From: Apium graveolens
Taxonomy: Eukaryota > Streptophyta > Magnoliopsida > Apiales > Apiaceae
Assembly (NCBI RefSeq): GCF_009905375.1
Contig: NC_133648.1
Coordinates: forward strand, 312,434,565-312,498,564
Length of the DNA stretch: 64,000 nucleotides
Direction of reading: 5' to 3'
Under the pieces are notes generated by a model. It did not search any database, had not been told where the DNA came from, and worked only from the letters and a program-made list of their open reading frames with translations. Below, piece by piece: positions 11,201-22,300 of the stretch. Every line of letters begins with the position of its first letter. The first letter of the stretch is position 1. A program made the translations under genes and the position numbers.

Positions 11201-11528
11201 GCCTGTATCCTTTTAGAACAACTTTGCCTTTGGATTTACTCACAACTTCACAGTGTTCTTCAAAGAAATCAACATGATAACCTCTGTCACAGATTTGACT
11301 TATACTCAGCAGATTGTGTTTAAGTCCTAAGACCAGAGCTACTTCTCTAATGATGACATTCCCAAGATTAATATTGCCATATCCTAATGTTTTTCCAATG
11401 TTGCCATCTCCATAAAAAAAAATTGGGCCAGCTTTCTCCACAAAGTCTGATAGCAGGGCTTTATTTCCAGTCATATGTCCTGAACATCCACTGTCCAGAA
11501 CTAGAATATTTTTCCTGTTGCCCTGCAA
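8202..11528 (-). pseudogene. E1 pol (protease, integrase, RT, RNase H), one stop
   Basis: In reading order: protease motif [11 protein letters not shown] near the start; GAG-pre-integrase zinc region ([10 protein letters not shown], later LCDSC); integrase core with RSDNGTEF and [18 protein letters not shown] with [13 protein letters not shown] and [10 protein letters not shown]; RNase H with [17 protein letters not shown] and the C-terminal [13 protein letters not shown] at 10989-10991 replaces a glutamine codon just after the LCDSC motif, so the frame is split between protease/zinc region and integrase core. Between LKGTADLGL and KLIGYSD eight residues present in B and A are missing in frame. 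Otherwise it is intact. The expected product is a polyprotein acting in cytoplasmic virus-like particles and, for integrase, in the nucleus. Confidence 0.93.
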
Positions 11529-11561
11529 TCACAAAGACCACTAATGATTAGTTTTAAGGAC

Positions 11562-13877
11562 TCAGACTTGCTTGGATCCTTTGGCCTTATCAAGTTTGTT
11601 AACATTTGCAGCGGATTTAGCATCAGAGTTTATGTTAACATTTTTCTTATCAGAACTTACATTATCAGACTTTGAATCAGAATTTACACTAGAAGGAACA
11701 ATGGAAACTTTCTTCAAAGAAGGTTTTATTTGATAATAATCATAGTACAAACTATGATATTCCTTACAAGTATAAATGGAATGCCATAAACTACCACAAT
11801 GAAAATAAGGATTTTATGGTTTATATCTAACAGACTGACTCTTAACTCCTGATTTTGAAGATAAGGAGTTTATGTTCTTATTCTTCCTGCAAAAAGAAGC
11901 CAGATGGTTAGAACTTCCACAGTTATGACACATTTTCCTAGGAGCATCAGGAACAGGCCTATAATCATTGCTTTTATTCACACCTTCCTTTCCATTCCTA
12001 TTTTTCCTAGGTGATTTTACCTTGTTTGCATTCTTAACATCTTTCAGCTTATGCTTAAGCTGCTTCTTAGTCATTAAGCCTATGTTTACTTCAACTGTCT
12101 TTTCCTGTTTTAGTTTGTCAGAAGTTAATTCCTCTTTAACTTCTGATTTCTCATTATCAGACTTTACAGTTACAAACTTAACAGGTTTTAATTTTTGCTT
12201 TTGCTTAGCAACAGGCTTAATTTCTACAGTTCCTTTATCATTCTTATCCTCTCCATAACCTAAGCCCTCTTTCCAATTTTCACTACTTAGCAAATTTTGA
12301 GTTATTCTGCCAGAGTTAGTCCAAGTCCTGATAATCTCTTTTTCCTTTTCTAACTCAGTTTTTAGAGATTCATTCATTTTTAGTATTTCATCCCTAACAT
12401 AAAATGCATCATCTCTATCCTTCTGAGTTTGATGGAACATAACTAACTCTTTTTCTAAGAAATCATTTCTTTTCTTAAAAGCAAGATTTTCAGAAGTTAA
12501 TCTTTCATATGTTAAAGTTTGATCTCTATAACTAACAAACATGGTTTTAAGATATCTTCTCAACTCATTAATATCATCAGTATGAAAAGCATAAGTAGTC
12601 TGAGGTACCTTTATTTCAGCAGCTTCAGAACTGCTCTCAGCACTTTCTCTATCAGCATTTGCCATCAACGCATAGTTCTCCTCACTTTCAAAGTCTGAGG
12701 TGTTTGTCCAGCTTTTCTTCTTTGTGACAAGAGCCTTGCCTTTGTCACCCTTTACTTTCTTGTAATCAGGAGATATGTGGCCTTTCTCACCACAGTTATA
12801 GCATTTGACATTGGTATAATCTCCTCTATCAGACTTTCCTCCTTTGCCCTCAGATCTTCTGAAATTCTTCTTATCAGAACTTGTGCCTTTCCTGGAAAAC
12901 TTCTTTCCCTTCCTGAACTTCCTGTATGCAATCTTTGTGATCCCATTCACCATAAGAGCACACAGCTTCATCATCTCCTCATCAGCATCAGTCTCAGGCA
13001 AGCTTTCAAAATCTGAGTTATCATCACTTTCAGAACTTGATGACTCAGTATCAGACTTTGTGAAAAGAGCTTTACCCTTGTCTTTCCTTGAGGTAGCTGC
13101 CTTGGGGAATTCTTCTTCAGCCTTAAGAGCAACTGTCCTTGACTTTCCTCCTTTCCTCTTGCTTCTTTGTTCCATCTCAAGTTCATGAGTCTTGAGCATT
13201 CCATAAATTTCAGTAAGAGTTGTTTCATCAAGATTGTAGTTGTCTCTTATTGTTGTTGCCTTCAAATCCCAGCATTCAGGAACAGCCAACAGGAATTTAA
13301 GGTTTGAATCTTCAAGTTCATACTCCTTATCAACCAATGACAAATCATTCAAGAGTTTGATAAATCTATCATATAAATCAGGCAATGACTCATTAGTCTT
13401 TGAGTCAAAGTGTTCATACTCTTGAGTGAGTATTGTATTCCTGTTCTTCTTAATTGTATCGGTTCCCTGACACCTTATTTCCAGAGCATCCCATATCTCC
13501 TTAGCAGTCTTGCAGTTGATTACCCTATTTGACATTACATTATCAATGGCACTATGTAGTAAGTGTCGTACCTTAGCATCCTTAGCAATTGATGATATAT
13601 CTTCAGCAGTATAATCACTCTTCTCCTTTGGTACGGTCTTTGTTGCTTCACCTGCAACTGCAACAGCGAGCTTGGTTGGTTTGTGAGGCCCTTCCTTGAT
13701 TCTATCAAGATATTCTGGATCTATTGCTTCCAGGAACATGGTCATCCTCACCTTCCATATGGAATATTCAGATGGTCTCAGTATGGGAACTCTGATGGTC
13801 TCATACCGACTTTGAATTTGTGTCTTTGGTGGTTCTTCAGTTTTGGTAGGCTTAGTTGGAGTTTCTGTGTCAGACAT
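11562..13877 (-). pseudogene. E1 gag with three CCHC knuckles, one stop
   Basis: Starts MSDTETPTKP and contains the plant Copia gag core (IWKVRMTMFLEA; TAKEIWDALEIRCQGTD; LDETTLTEIYGMLKTHELE). Three zinc knuckles follow: CYNCGEKGHISPD, CHNCGSSNHLASFC and a third that begins PYFHCGSLWH. In E1 the last Cys of the first knuckle is Tyr and the first Cys of the third is Tyr; B keeps Cys at both. A TAA at 11814-11816 replaces a glutamine codon between knuckles two and three, and the frame then continues to 11562. Gag forms the particle and binds RNA; the damaged knuckles suggest this copy packages RNA poorly, which is inference. Confidence 0.9.
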
Positions 13878-13918
13878 GATTGTGTTTGGATCTTTAACTG
13901 TATGTGCGTTAACAGATA

Positions 13919-13931
13919 TGCTCTGATACCA
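13919..13931 (-). promoter_or_regulatory. E1 primer-binding site (tRNA-iMet)
   Basis: Minus strand TGGTATCAGAGCA, two bases inside the 5' LTR; complementary to the initiator tRNA-Met 3' end. It fixes the strand and the 5' end of the element. Confidence 0.9.
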
Positions 13932-13933
13932 CT

Positions 13934-14481
13934 TGTTAGGTCACACACACTGTAGAGGGGGTGAATACAGTGTAAAGTACAATCAAATCGAACTTTAATA
14001 TCACAAGTAACAGAAAACAAACTTTATTGAAACAATAAACTCTGTTACAGTATGGAACTGTTACCTCTCAGTGATGAACAAATATCACGAGAGCTGCTAG
14101 GGTTAATACGAATAATCTTCTCGAATATGATAACACTTATAGTGTAAACCCTATGTCTGTGTTTATATACTACACAGTTACAAGATAATCGCTAATTGAT
14201 ATGGAATATAATTCTGCTTCATAAAATATATCAATCAGATATCTTTTCTTCCAAGTATTCTATTCTTCATAGAATTCCTTCTTCATGCATATCTCTTCTT
14301 ATGTTTATCTCGATATTCTTTCCTTTAATCAGCTACTGTCCTTATCTGAATGTCCTGATAATATAAGTACTGATATCCTTAAGTCCTGACTTCCAGTAAG
14401 TACTGATTTATCCTGATTAAGTAAGATCTGAAAACTAAACATAAATCATATTAGCCATGACATTATCAAATATATCTAACA
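13934..14481 (-). repeat. E1 5' LTR (548 bp)
   Basis: Partner of the LTR at 1255-1845 with the same TGTTAG..CTAACA ends. A 44-bp block is absent after cttatctgaa (near 14350); the break falls at a shared cctgata stretch. The minus-strand TATA box is at about 14161-14169. It is followed by ggcat, the second copy of the target duplication. Confidence 0.92.
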
Positions 14482-14486
14482 GGCAT
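14482..14486. repeat. E1 target-site duplication, right copy
   Basis: ggcat, identical to 1250-1254, directly outside the LTR end. Confidence 0.9.
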
Positions 14487-15230
14487 GTAATGTGTTATCC
14501 TCATTAATGTTTAATCCAGGTTTCCTTGATCAATGAGTAGACTATCATATCAAATCAATATTTGAGCGTGGCCATGCATTTCGTAGTCTAGCTCACACAA
14601 GAGACCAATAATGTTACTCCTAAAATTAGGAGGGTTAAATCACTTCTAGATCATTCATATTTCTCATACGATTCATAATATACCCGAAATACACTTTTAT
14701 CATAACCCGGTCAAAGGTAACTTTTAATATAATCAAAGTACATTAATTCTTGTATAAAAATATAATGATGTCAAGTCTAAGGACCATTACATCATTATCA
14801 CGGTGAGAATTACTTATGACACAACATACATGTAGAATCTCACATTGGGCATGTCCAGCACCATGTACATATATACATCCACCTGTGTTTTTGACTTTAG
14901 TATCACTATACCTATGATCAGTGAGATGTGATCATCAGTCAACAAACACACCAGTATTAATGCATTATTATTGTCCCTTAATAATAATACTTGACCAGGG
15001 ATCTTCAGAAATATTGATACTATTCTCATAATCTCATTTCTAAGTCACGTACTTAGAGGTATAGAATTCATATCATATTCCAAGAACATTTATTAATCTA
15101 ATATTTATATCGCAGTAAATTAAGAATTAATAAATTATAAAAAGAATAATCGATAGAACATAAATATTAATAATCTAAATGTCTTAAACTAAAACATCAC
15201 AGTGTTGTCTCTAGGGCACAAACACTAACA
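14487..15230 (-). mobile_element. Element C 5' LTR, outer half
   Basis: Continuation of the LTR that starts at 442; joining 1254 to 14487 restores an uninterrupted sequence. Its outer end on the minus strand is TGTTAGTGTTTGTGCCCTAG, beginning at 15230, a typical Copia LTR start. The short frames inside run through LTR sequence and are not genes. Sequence to the right (15231 on) is MULE coding sequence, so element C probably also inserted into the MULE, but its left flank is outside the window. Confidence 0.65.
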
Positions 15231-15925
15231 CAAATGACACTTACCTGATTAACGTGTACAATCCTAAGCACACATGTACACAAACATTTCATCAAAAGCA
15301 AATAAATTCAAGGTGGATTGCCAATTACTATGAGGAGATTAGTGTGAGAATGTGTCTATGGTTGGCTGTTAGGGTAACAACAGATTACACATTCAACAAG
15401 CACATGCAAGAACTAAAAAAGGTCATATATTTATTAACTCCTACTTCTGTATATATGTCTTCCATTAAAATATATTTTTATTGCACATAATGTAGAATGC
15501 ATCTTATATCTGCCACTAATATGCATCATTCATACAGCTGTCAAAGAAATGTTATGAGTGGCTATCAGAGAAGCCCATATCACAATGGGCAAGGGGTTCA
15601 TTTAGGACAAGTTGTAAAAGTGATATCTTTGTCAATAATCATTACGAGGTTTTTAACATTTCAATAAGAAAATATAGAGACTTCCCTAATTTTATGCTTA
15701 AAACTATTCACAAAGATATCATGAGAATGATACAACAAAGAAGGGACAAGATGTTTAACAACTATGCCTTGAATCCAATCTGTCCCAATACAATGAGAAG
15801 GCTAACTAAGTAAGGACCACCAATACCTTCACTATTGAACCTTAAATCTCATATTTCCTTGTAAATATGTCTTTTAATCTGAATACAAGGCAATTGACCA
15901 AAGGGGTGTCATGTCATATGGAGTG
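15231..15925 (+). pseudogene. MULE (MuDR-like) transposase relic, 5' part
   Basis: At 15254 the translation PKHTCTQTFHQKQINSRWIA matches the zinc-binding region that precedes the catalytic core of plant Mutator-like transposases. From 15536, after an acceptor-like catacag, the frame reads CYEWLSEKPISQWARGSF, then SDIFVNNHYEVFN and ICPNTMRRLTK, the region downstream of the catalytic core. The DDE core between them is missing, so this copy cannot be an active transposase. A GTAAGG donor follows at 15808. Element A interrupts the gene at 15925; it resumes at 39167. Confidence 0.75.
15921..15925. repeat. Element A target-site duplication, left copy
   Basis: gagtg just before the LTR start at 15926, repeated at 39162-39166 just after the LTR end. 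It links two LTRs 22 kb apart as one insertion. Confidence 0.9.
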
Positions 15926-16504
15926 TGTTAGATATATTTGTGATGTTATATCTAATAGTGATTTGTGTTTAGTTTTCAGATCTTAACTAACAGGACAAAT
16001 CAGGACTTAACTGGAAATCAGTACTTATACCGAAGTCAAAACTTAAGATATCAGAACTTAAGTTATCAGAACTTAAGATATCAGAAGATATTTATCAGAA
16101 GATAATATCAGGACTTAAGAATACATTCAGATAAGGAAGGCGGCTGATTGAAAGGAAAGAAGATCAAGACTAAAATAAGAAGATATATGGATGGAGGAGA
16201 ATTCTATGAAAAATAGAAGACTTGGAAGAAAAGATAACTAATTGATATATTTTAGGATGCAGACTTATATTCGATATCAATTAGAAAATTATCATATAAC
16301 TGTGTGTCTATATAAACACAACATAGGGTTTACACTACATGTGTTATCTTAATCGAGAATATTATTCATTGTAACCCTAGCAGCTCTCGTGATATTTGTT
16401 CATCACTGAGAGACGACGGTTCCATTGTAATACTATTTTATTAATAAGATTATTATGTATTTCATACTTGTGTTCTTAATTCGATTTGAGTGTGTGACCT
16501 AACA
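15926..16504 (+). repeat. Element A 5' LTR (579 bp)
   Basis: TGTTAG..CTAACA ends. TATA box ctatataaac at about 16308-16317. U3 holds a cluster of tcagaacttaag / atcagaactt units at about 16035-16110, several forming short palindromes (cttaag centre). It lacks a 36-bp block present near the end of the 3' LTR (before tgtgtgacctaaca), which accounts exactly for the length difference 579 against 615. Confidence 0.9.
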
Positions 16505-16506
16505 AG

Positions 16507-16519
16507 TGGTATCAGAGCA
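16507..16519 (+). promoter_or_regulatory. Element A primer-binding site
   Basis: TGGTATCAGAGCA two bases after the LTR end; initiator tRNA-Met complement. Confidence 0.9.
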
Positions 16520-16557
16520 ATCTGTTAACACATTTACAGTAAAGATCCAAAACAATC

Positions 16558-17957
16558 ATGTTTGAAGAAGAGAAAACTCCAACCAAGCCCACCAAAACTG
16601 AAGAAACTCCAAAGTCTCAAATTCATAATCGATATGAGACCATTAGGGTTCCCATACTGAAATCTTCTAAGTATCCCATATGGAAAGTGAGGATGACTAT
16701 GTTTCTGGAAGCTACAGATCCAGAATACCTTGACAGAATTAATGAAGGACCACATTAGCCAACCAAGCTCTCTGTTGTTGTTGCAGATCAGCCAGCAATG
16801 ACTGTACAAAAGGAGAAAAGTGAATATACAGCTGAAGATATCTCATCTATTGCCAAGAATGCAAAGGTAAGGCATTTGCTGTATAGTGCCATTGATAATG
16901 TCATGTCAAACAGGGTAATAAACTGCAAGACTACAAAGGAGATATGGGATGCCTTGAAGATAAGATACCAGGGAACTGATGCAATTAAGAAGAACGGGAG
17001 GACTATACGCACTCAAGAGTATGAGCACTTTGACTCAAAACCTGATGAGTCATTAACTGGTTTATATGACAGATTTGTCAAACTCTTGAATGATCTGTCA
17101 CTCGTGGATAAGGAATATGATCTTGAAGATACTAATCTTAAATTCCTTTTAGCTCTTCCTGAAAGTTGGGATTTGAAGGCAACTACTATAAGAGACAACT
17201 ATGCTCTTGATGAAACTACTCTTGATGAAATTTATGGTATGCTCAAAACTCATGAACTTGAGATGGATCAAAGAAGCAAGAGACATGGGAGAAAGTCAAG
17301 AACAGTTGCTCTTAAGGTTGAGGAGGAATCCCCCAAAGTGGATATCTCAAAGAAAGGCAAAGGAAAGACTCTCATCACAAAGTCTGATACTGAGTCATCA
17401 AATTCTGATAATGATGAGGATTCAGAAACTGAAAGTCTATCTGAGATGGATGTTGATGAAGAGATGATGAAATTGTGTGCTCTTATGGTGAAGGGTATCA
17501 CAAAGATAGCCTACAGGAAATTCAGAAGGGGAAATAAGTTCTCCAGGAAAAGTGGACATTCTGATAAGAAGGGATTCAGAAAATCTGAAGGCAAGGTAGG
17601 AAAGTCTGACAGAGGAGATTACTCAAATGTCAAATGCTATAATTGTGGTGAGAAAGGCCACATATCTCCTGATTGCAAGAAAGGAAAAAGTGACAAAGGC
17701 AAGGCACTTGTCACAAAGAAGAAAAGCTGGACAGACACTTCAGATTCTGAAGATGAGGTGAACTATGCCTTGATGGCAAATGCTGATAGCAGTTCTGATG
17801 CTGCTGAGTTAAAGGTACCTCAAACAACTTATGCTTTTCATATTGATGATATTACTGAGTTGAGATCTTATCTTAAAACCATATTCATTAGCTATAGAGA
17901 TCAGACTTTAACATGTGAAAGGTTAACTTCTGAAAATCTGGCTTTTAAGAAAAGGAA
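16558..17957 (+). pseudogene. Element A gag, 5' part (ends at junction with B)
   Basis: Starts MFEEEKTPTKPT and runs through the gag core (YPIWKVRMTMFLEAT, KEIWDALKIRYQGTD) to the first zinc knuckle CYNCGEKGHISPDC (near 17635-17676) and on to LTSENLAFKKRND. A TAG at 16756-16758 replaces a lysine codon. At about 17957 the sequence jumps, out of frame, to a second gag copy that starts at an earlier gag position (TKIAYRKF). The rest of A's gag is at 29549. The two overlapping gag segments differ clearly, so they come from different elements and are not a simple tandem duplication. Confidence 0.85.
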
Positions 17958-19324
17958 TGACAAAGATTGCATACAGGAAGTTCAGGAAGGGAAAGAAGTT
18001 TTCCAGGAAAGGCATAAGTTCTGATAAGAAGAATTTCAGAAGATCTGAAGGAAGAGGAGGAAAGTCTGACAGAGGAGATTACGCTAATGTTAAATGTTAT
18101 AATTGTGGTGAGAAAGGCCACATATCTCCTGATTGCAAGAAGACCAAGAATGACAAAGGCAAAGCTCTTGTCACAAAGCAGAAAAGCTGGACAGACACCT
18201 CAGACTCTGAAAGTGAGGAGAACTATGCATTGATGGCAAATGCTGATAAATCAAGTTCTGAGAGCAGTTCTGAAGCTGCTGAAACAAAGGTACCTCAGAC
18301 TACTTATGCTTTTCATACTGATGATATTAATGAGTTGAGAAGATATCTTAAAACCATGTTTGTTAGTTATAGAGATCAAACTTTAACATGTGAAAGATTA
18401 ACTTCTGAAAATCTTGCTTTTAGGAAAAGAAATGATTTCTTAGAAAAAGAGTTAGTCATGTTTCATCAAACTCAGCAGGATAGAGATGATGCTTTTTATG
18501 TTAGGGATGAAGTGCTAAAAATGAATGAATCTCTAAAAACTGAGTTAGAAAAGGAGAGAGAGATTATCAGAACTTGGACTAACTCTGGCAAAACAACTCA
18601 AAATTTGCTAAGCAGTGGAAACTGGAAAGAGGGCTTAGGCTATGGAGAAAATAAAAAAGGAACTGTAGAAATTAAGCCTGTTGATAAGCAAAAGCCGAAG
18701 TTAAAACCTGTTAAGTTTGTAACTGAAAAATCCCAAAATGAGAAATCAGAAGTTAAAAAGGAATTAGCTTCTGACAAACTAAAACAGGAAAAGACAGCTG
18801 AAGTTAACATAGGCTTAATGACAAAGAAGCAGCTTAAGCATAAGCTGAAAGATGTTAAGAATGCAAACAAGGTAAAATCACCTAGGAAAAACAGGAATGG
18901 AAAGGAAGGTGTGAATAAAAGCAATAACTATAAATCTGTTCCTGATGCTCCTAGGAAAGCATGTCATAACTGTGGAAGTTCTAACCATCTGGCTTCTTTT
19001 TGCAGGAAGAATAAGAATATTAACTCCTTATCTACAAAGTCAGGGGTTAAGAGTCAGTCTGTTAGATACAAACCACAAAATCCTTGTTTTCATTGTGGTA
19101 GTTTATGGCATTCTATTTATACTTGTAAGGAATATCATAGTTTGTACTATGATTATTATCAAATAAAACCTTCTTTAAAGAAAGTTTCTGTTGTTCCTTC
19201 TAGTATAAGTTCTGATAAGAAAACTGTTAACATAAAATCTGATGTTAAATCCGCTGCAAATGTTAACAAACCTAAAAAGGCCAAAGGATCCAAGCAAGTC
19301 TGGGTCCTTAAAACTAATAATTAG
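17958..19324 (+). CDS. Element B gag, 5'-truncated
   Basis: Open from the junction to a TAG at 19322-19324. It holds three intact CX2CX4HX4C knuckles: CYNCGEKGHISPDC, CHNCGSSNHLASFC and CFHCGSLWHSIYTC. A coiled region (LAFRKRNDFLEKELVMFHQ) and Lys-rich stretches lie between. Most plant Copia gags have a single knuckle, so three is unusual. The ATG at 17957 is an accident of the junction. A consensus-like splice donor (AACAAG|GTAAAATC) is at 18871/18872. Gag and pol share the same frame but are separated by TAG and TGA. Confidence 0.85.
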
Positions 19325-19342
19325 TGGTCTTTTTGATTGCAG
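19322..19342 (+). other. gag-pol junction: two in-frame stops and acceptor-like site
   Basis: In the shared gag-pol frame the codons read TAG TGG TCT TTT TGA TTG CAG, then GGC AAC. The same TAG and TGA are present in E1 (about 11523-11545, minus) and A (29659-29680). In B and E1 the segment ends gattgcag just before the pol frame; A has gattgcaa. No ATG opens pol here, so pol must be reached by splicing, stop readthrough twice, or non-AUG initiation. Confidence 0.6.
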
Positions 19343-22300
19343 GGCAACAAGAAAAATATTTTAGTTCTGGACAGTGGATGTTCAGGACATATGACTGGAA
19401 ATAAGGCCCTGCTATCAGACTTTGTGGAGAAAGCTGGCCCAAGTGTTTCTTATGGAGATGGCAACATTGGAAAAACTTTGGGATATGGCAATATCAATCT
19501 TGGGAATGTCATTATTAAAGATGTAGCTCTTGTCTCAGGACTTAAACACAACTTACTGAGTATAAGTCAAATCTGTGACAGAGGTTATCATGTTGATTTC
19601 TTTGCAGAACATTGTGAAATAGTTAGTAAATCTAAAGGAAAAATTGTTCTGAAGGGATTCAGGCGTGGTAACATTTATGAAGCTAAGCTTTCAACAAGTT
19701 CTGATGGTTCTGCAATCTGTTTAGTGAGTAGAGCCTCAACTGAAGAAAGCTGGAATTGGCACAAGAAACTCTCTCATTTAAACTTCAACAAGATAAATGA
19801 ACTGATCAAGAAAGATCTTGTGAGAGGACTGCCAAAATCAGTGTTTGTTCCTGATGGTCTTTGTGACTCATGTCAGAAGGCTAAACAAAGAAAATCTTCG
19901 TTCAAGAGCAAGACTGAATCATCAATTCTTGAGCCTTATTATCTACTTCATGTTGATCTATTTGGTCCAGTGAATGTCATGTCTATTGCAAAGAAGAAAT
20001 ATGCGTTGGTCATAGTAGATGAGTTCACCAGATACACATGGGTGTATTTCTTGCACACAAAAAGTGAAACTGCATCTATCCTGATTGATCATGTCAAACA
20101 TCTGGATAAATTGATCAAAGATTCTGTGAAAATTTTGAGGAGTGATAATGGCACTGAATTCAAGAATTTGATAATGGAAGAGTTCTGCAAAAATCATGGA
20201 ATAAAGCAGGAATTTTCTGCTCCTGGAACTCCACAGCAAAATGGAGTTGTTGAAAGGAAGAATAGAACTCTAATTGAAGCTGCACGAACAATGCTTGAAG
20301 AAGCAAAGCTTCCAACCTATTTCTGGGCTGAAGCTGTGCAGACTGCTTGTTTTACTCAAAATGCAACACTCATTAACAAGCATGGAAAAACACCATATGA
20401 GATGGTGAAGAACAGAAATCCAAATCTCAAATACTTTCATGTATTTGGATGTAAGTGTTTTGTTCTCAAGACTCATCCTGAACAGCTATCCAAGTTTGAT
20501 CTAAAAGCTGATGAGGGAATCTTTGTAGGATATCCACTTTCTACAAAAGCCTTCAGAGTCTATAATTTGAGAACAAAAGTGGTCATGGAATCTATCAATG
20601 TCTCTTTTGATGACAAGAAGATCACTGGACTTGAAGATTGCATTGATCATGATAAGCTGAGATTTGAAAATGAAGATTCATATTCTGATACCTCAAGTCC
20701 TGACAGTCTAAGTCCTGATACTGTAAATTCTGATGGATTAAACTCTGATGTTATTGAAACTGTGGTGACTACGTCAAAGGAAGATGCACCAATGCAGGGG
20801 GAGCATACTCAAGATATTATCACATCTCAAGAAGCATCAGAACATACATCTGGCTCTTCAAATTCTGATTCGTCAAGTTCTGATAAGCCAAGTACTGACA
20901 GTGCTGAAAATCTAAATACTGAAGGATCCAACTCAGAGAGCATAGTTTCAGGGGGAGCATCAGAAAATGAAACCGAAGACAGCATGAATCATGGGGGAGC
21001 ATCCAGTTCTAGAGAAAATCTTCCATCTGCAAGGAAGTGGACAAAATCACATACACCTGATTTAATAATTGGAAATCCTGAGGCAGGTGTCAGAACTAGA
21101 ACAGGTACTTCGAATGAATGTCTTTACAATTCTTTTCTCTCTCAGTCTGAGCCAAAGAAAGTGGAAGAAGCTCTTCAAGATGCTGATTGGGTGCAAGCAA
21201 TGCAGGAAGAGTTGAATGAATTTGAAAGAAACAAAGTCTGGACCTTAGTGCCAAGACCCAAGAATAGATCGGTTGTTGGTACAAAGTGGGTATTCAGAAA
21301 CAAAACTGACAGTGATGGCATAATTGTAAGGAACAAGGCAAGGCTGGTTGCAAAAGGATATTCTCAACAGGAGGGAATTGACTATGATGAAACATTTGCT
21401 CCAGTTGCTAGGTTAGAAGCCATAAGGATATTCATGGCTTATGCTGCTCACAAAAAGTTTACTGTCTTTCAAATGGATGTGAAAAGTGCTTTTCTCAATG
21501 GAGAATTGGAAGAGGAAGTATATGTTGAACAACCTCCAGGCTTTGTAGATTCCAAACATCCAGATTATGTCTACAGGCTTGATAAAGCACTTTATGGACT
21601 TAAGCAAGCTCCTAGAGCATGGTATGAGACTTTAGCTCAGTTTCTTCTGGAAAGTGGATTCAACAGAGGAACTATTGACAAAACATTGTTCTATCTCAAC
21701 CATGGCAAGGACTTACTTTTGATCCAGATTTATGTTGATGATATTATTTTTGGGTCTCCAAATGACAAACTTTGCAAAAAGTTTGCCAACCTAATGCAGT
21801 CAAGATATCAGATGAGTATGATGGGAGAACTTAGTTATTTTCTGGGCCTTCAAGTCAAGCAGAGTGAAGAAGGAACTTTTATTTGTCAATCTAAGTACAC
21901 CAGAAACTTGCTGAAAAAATTTGGAATGCAAGACTGTTCAAGTGCATCCACTCCCATGGCCACTGCAACAAAACTGGATAAGGATACTGGTAATTCAGTA
22001 GATATTACTGATTACAGAGGTATGATTGGCTCACTTCTCTATCTAACTGCTAGTAGACCAGATATCATATTTGCTACCTGTCTTTGTGCAAGATTTCAAG
22101 CAGATCCAAGAGAACCTCACTTAACAGCTGTAAAAAGAATCTTTAAGTATCTTAAAGGAACAGCTGATCTAGGATTATGGTATCCTAGAGAATCAGATTT
22201 TAAATTAATAGGTTACTCAGATGCAGATTTTGCAGGTTGCAAAATTGACAGGAAAAGCACAAGTGGTAGCTGCCAATTTCTTGGAGGCAGGTTGGTTTCT

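Larger units (their letters stand above)
1255..14481 (-). mobile_element. E1: near-complete 13.2-kb Ty1/Copia element
   Basis: The element has two LTRs, a 5-bp target duplication, a tRNA-iMet primer-binding site and a polypurine tract. On the minus strand it reads LTR, gag (13877-11562), pol (11528-8202), small ORF (6769-6500), large ORF (5781-2050), LTR. The pol order of integrase before reverse transcriptase defines Copia. The large gag, the extra 3' ORFs and the overall size resemble the Sirevirus lineage, inferred from layout and RT style. Breaks are few: one stop in gag, one in pol and an 8-codon in-frame deletion in RNase H. It interrupts the LTR of element C. Confidence 0.93.

Noticed and set aside
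16000..16115. CRISPR-like array of spaced atcagaactt repeats
   Set aside because: Units are 10-20 bases, irregularly spaced and lie in a plant LTR U3; there are no spacers of constant length and no cas genes.
17500..18440. Simple tandem duplication within one gag gene
   Set aside because: The two gag segments differ at many positions, the second resembles E1, and the flanking LTRs also fall into two types; nesting plus deletion explains all of this.
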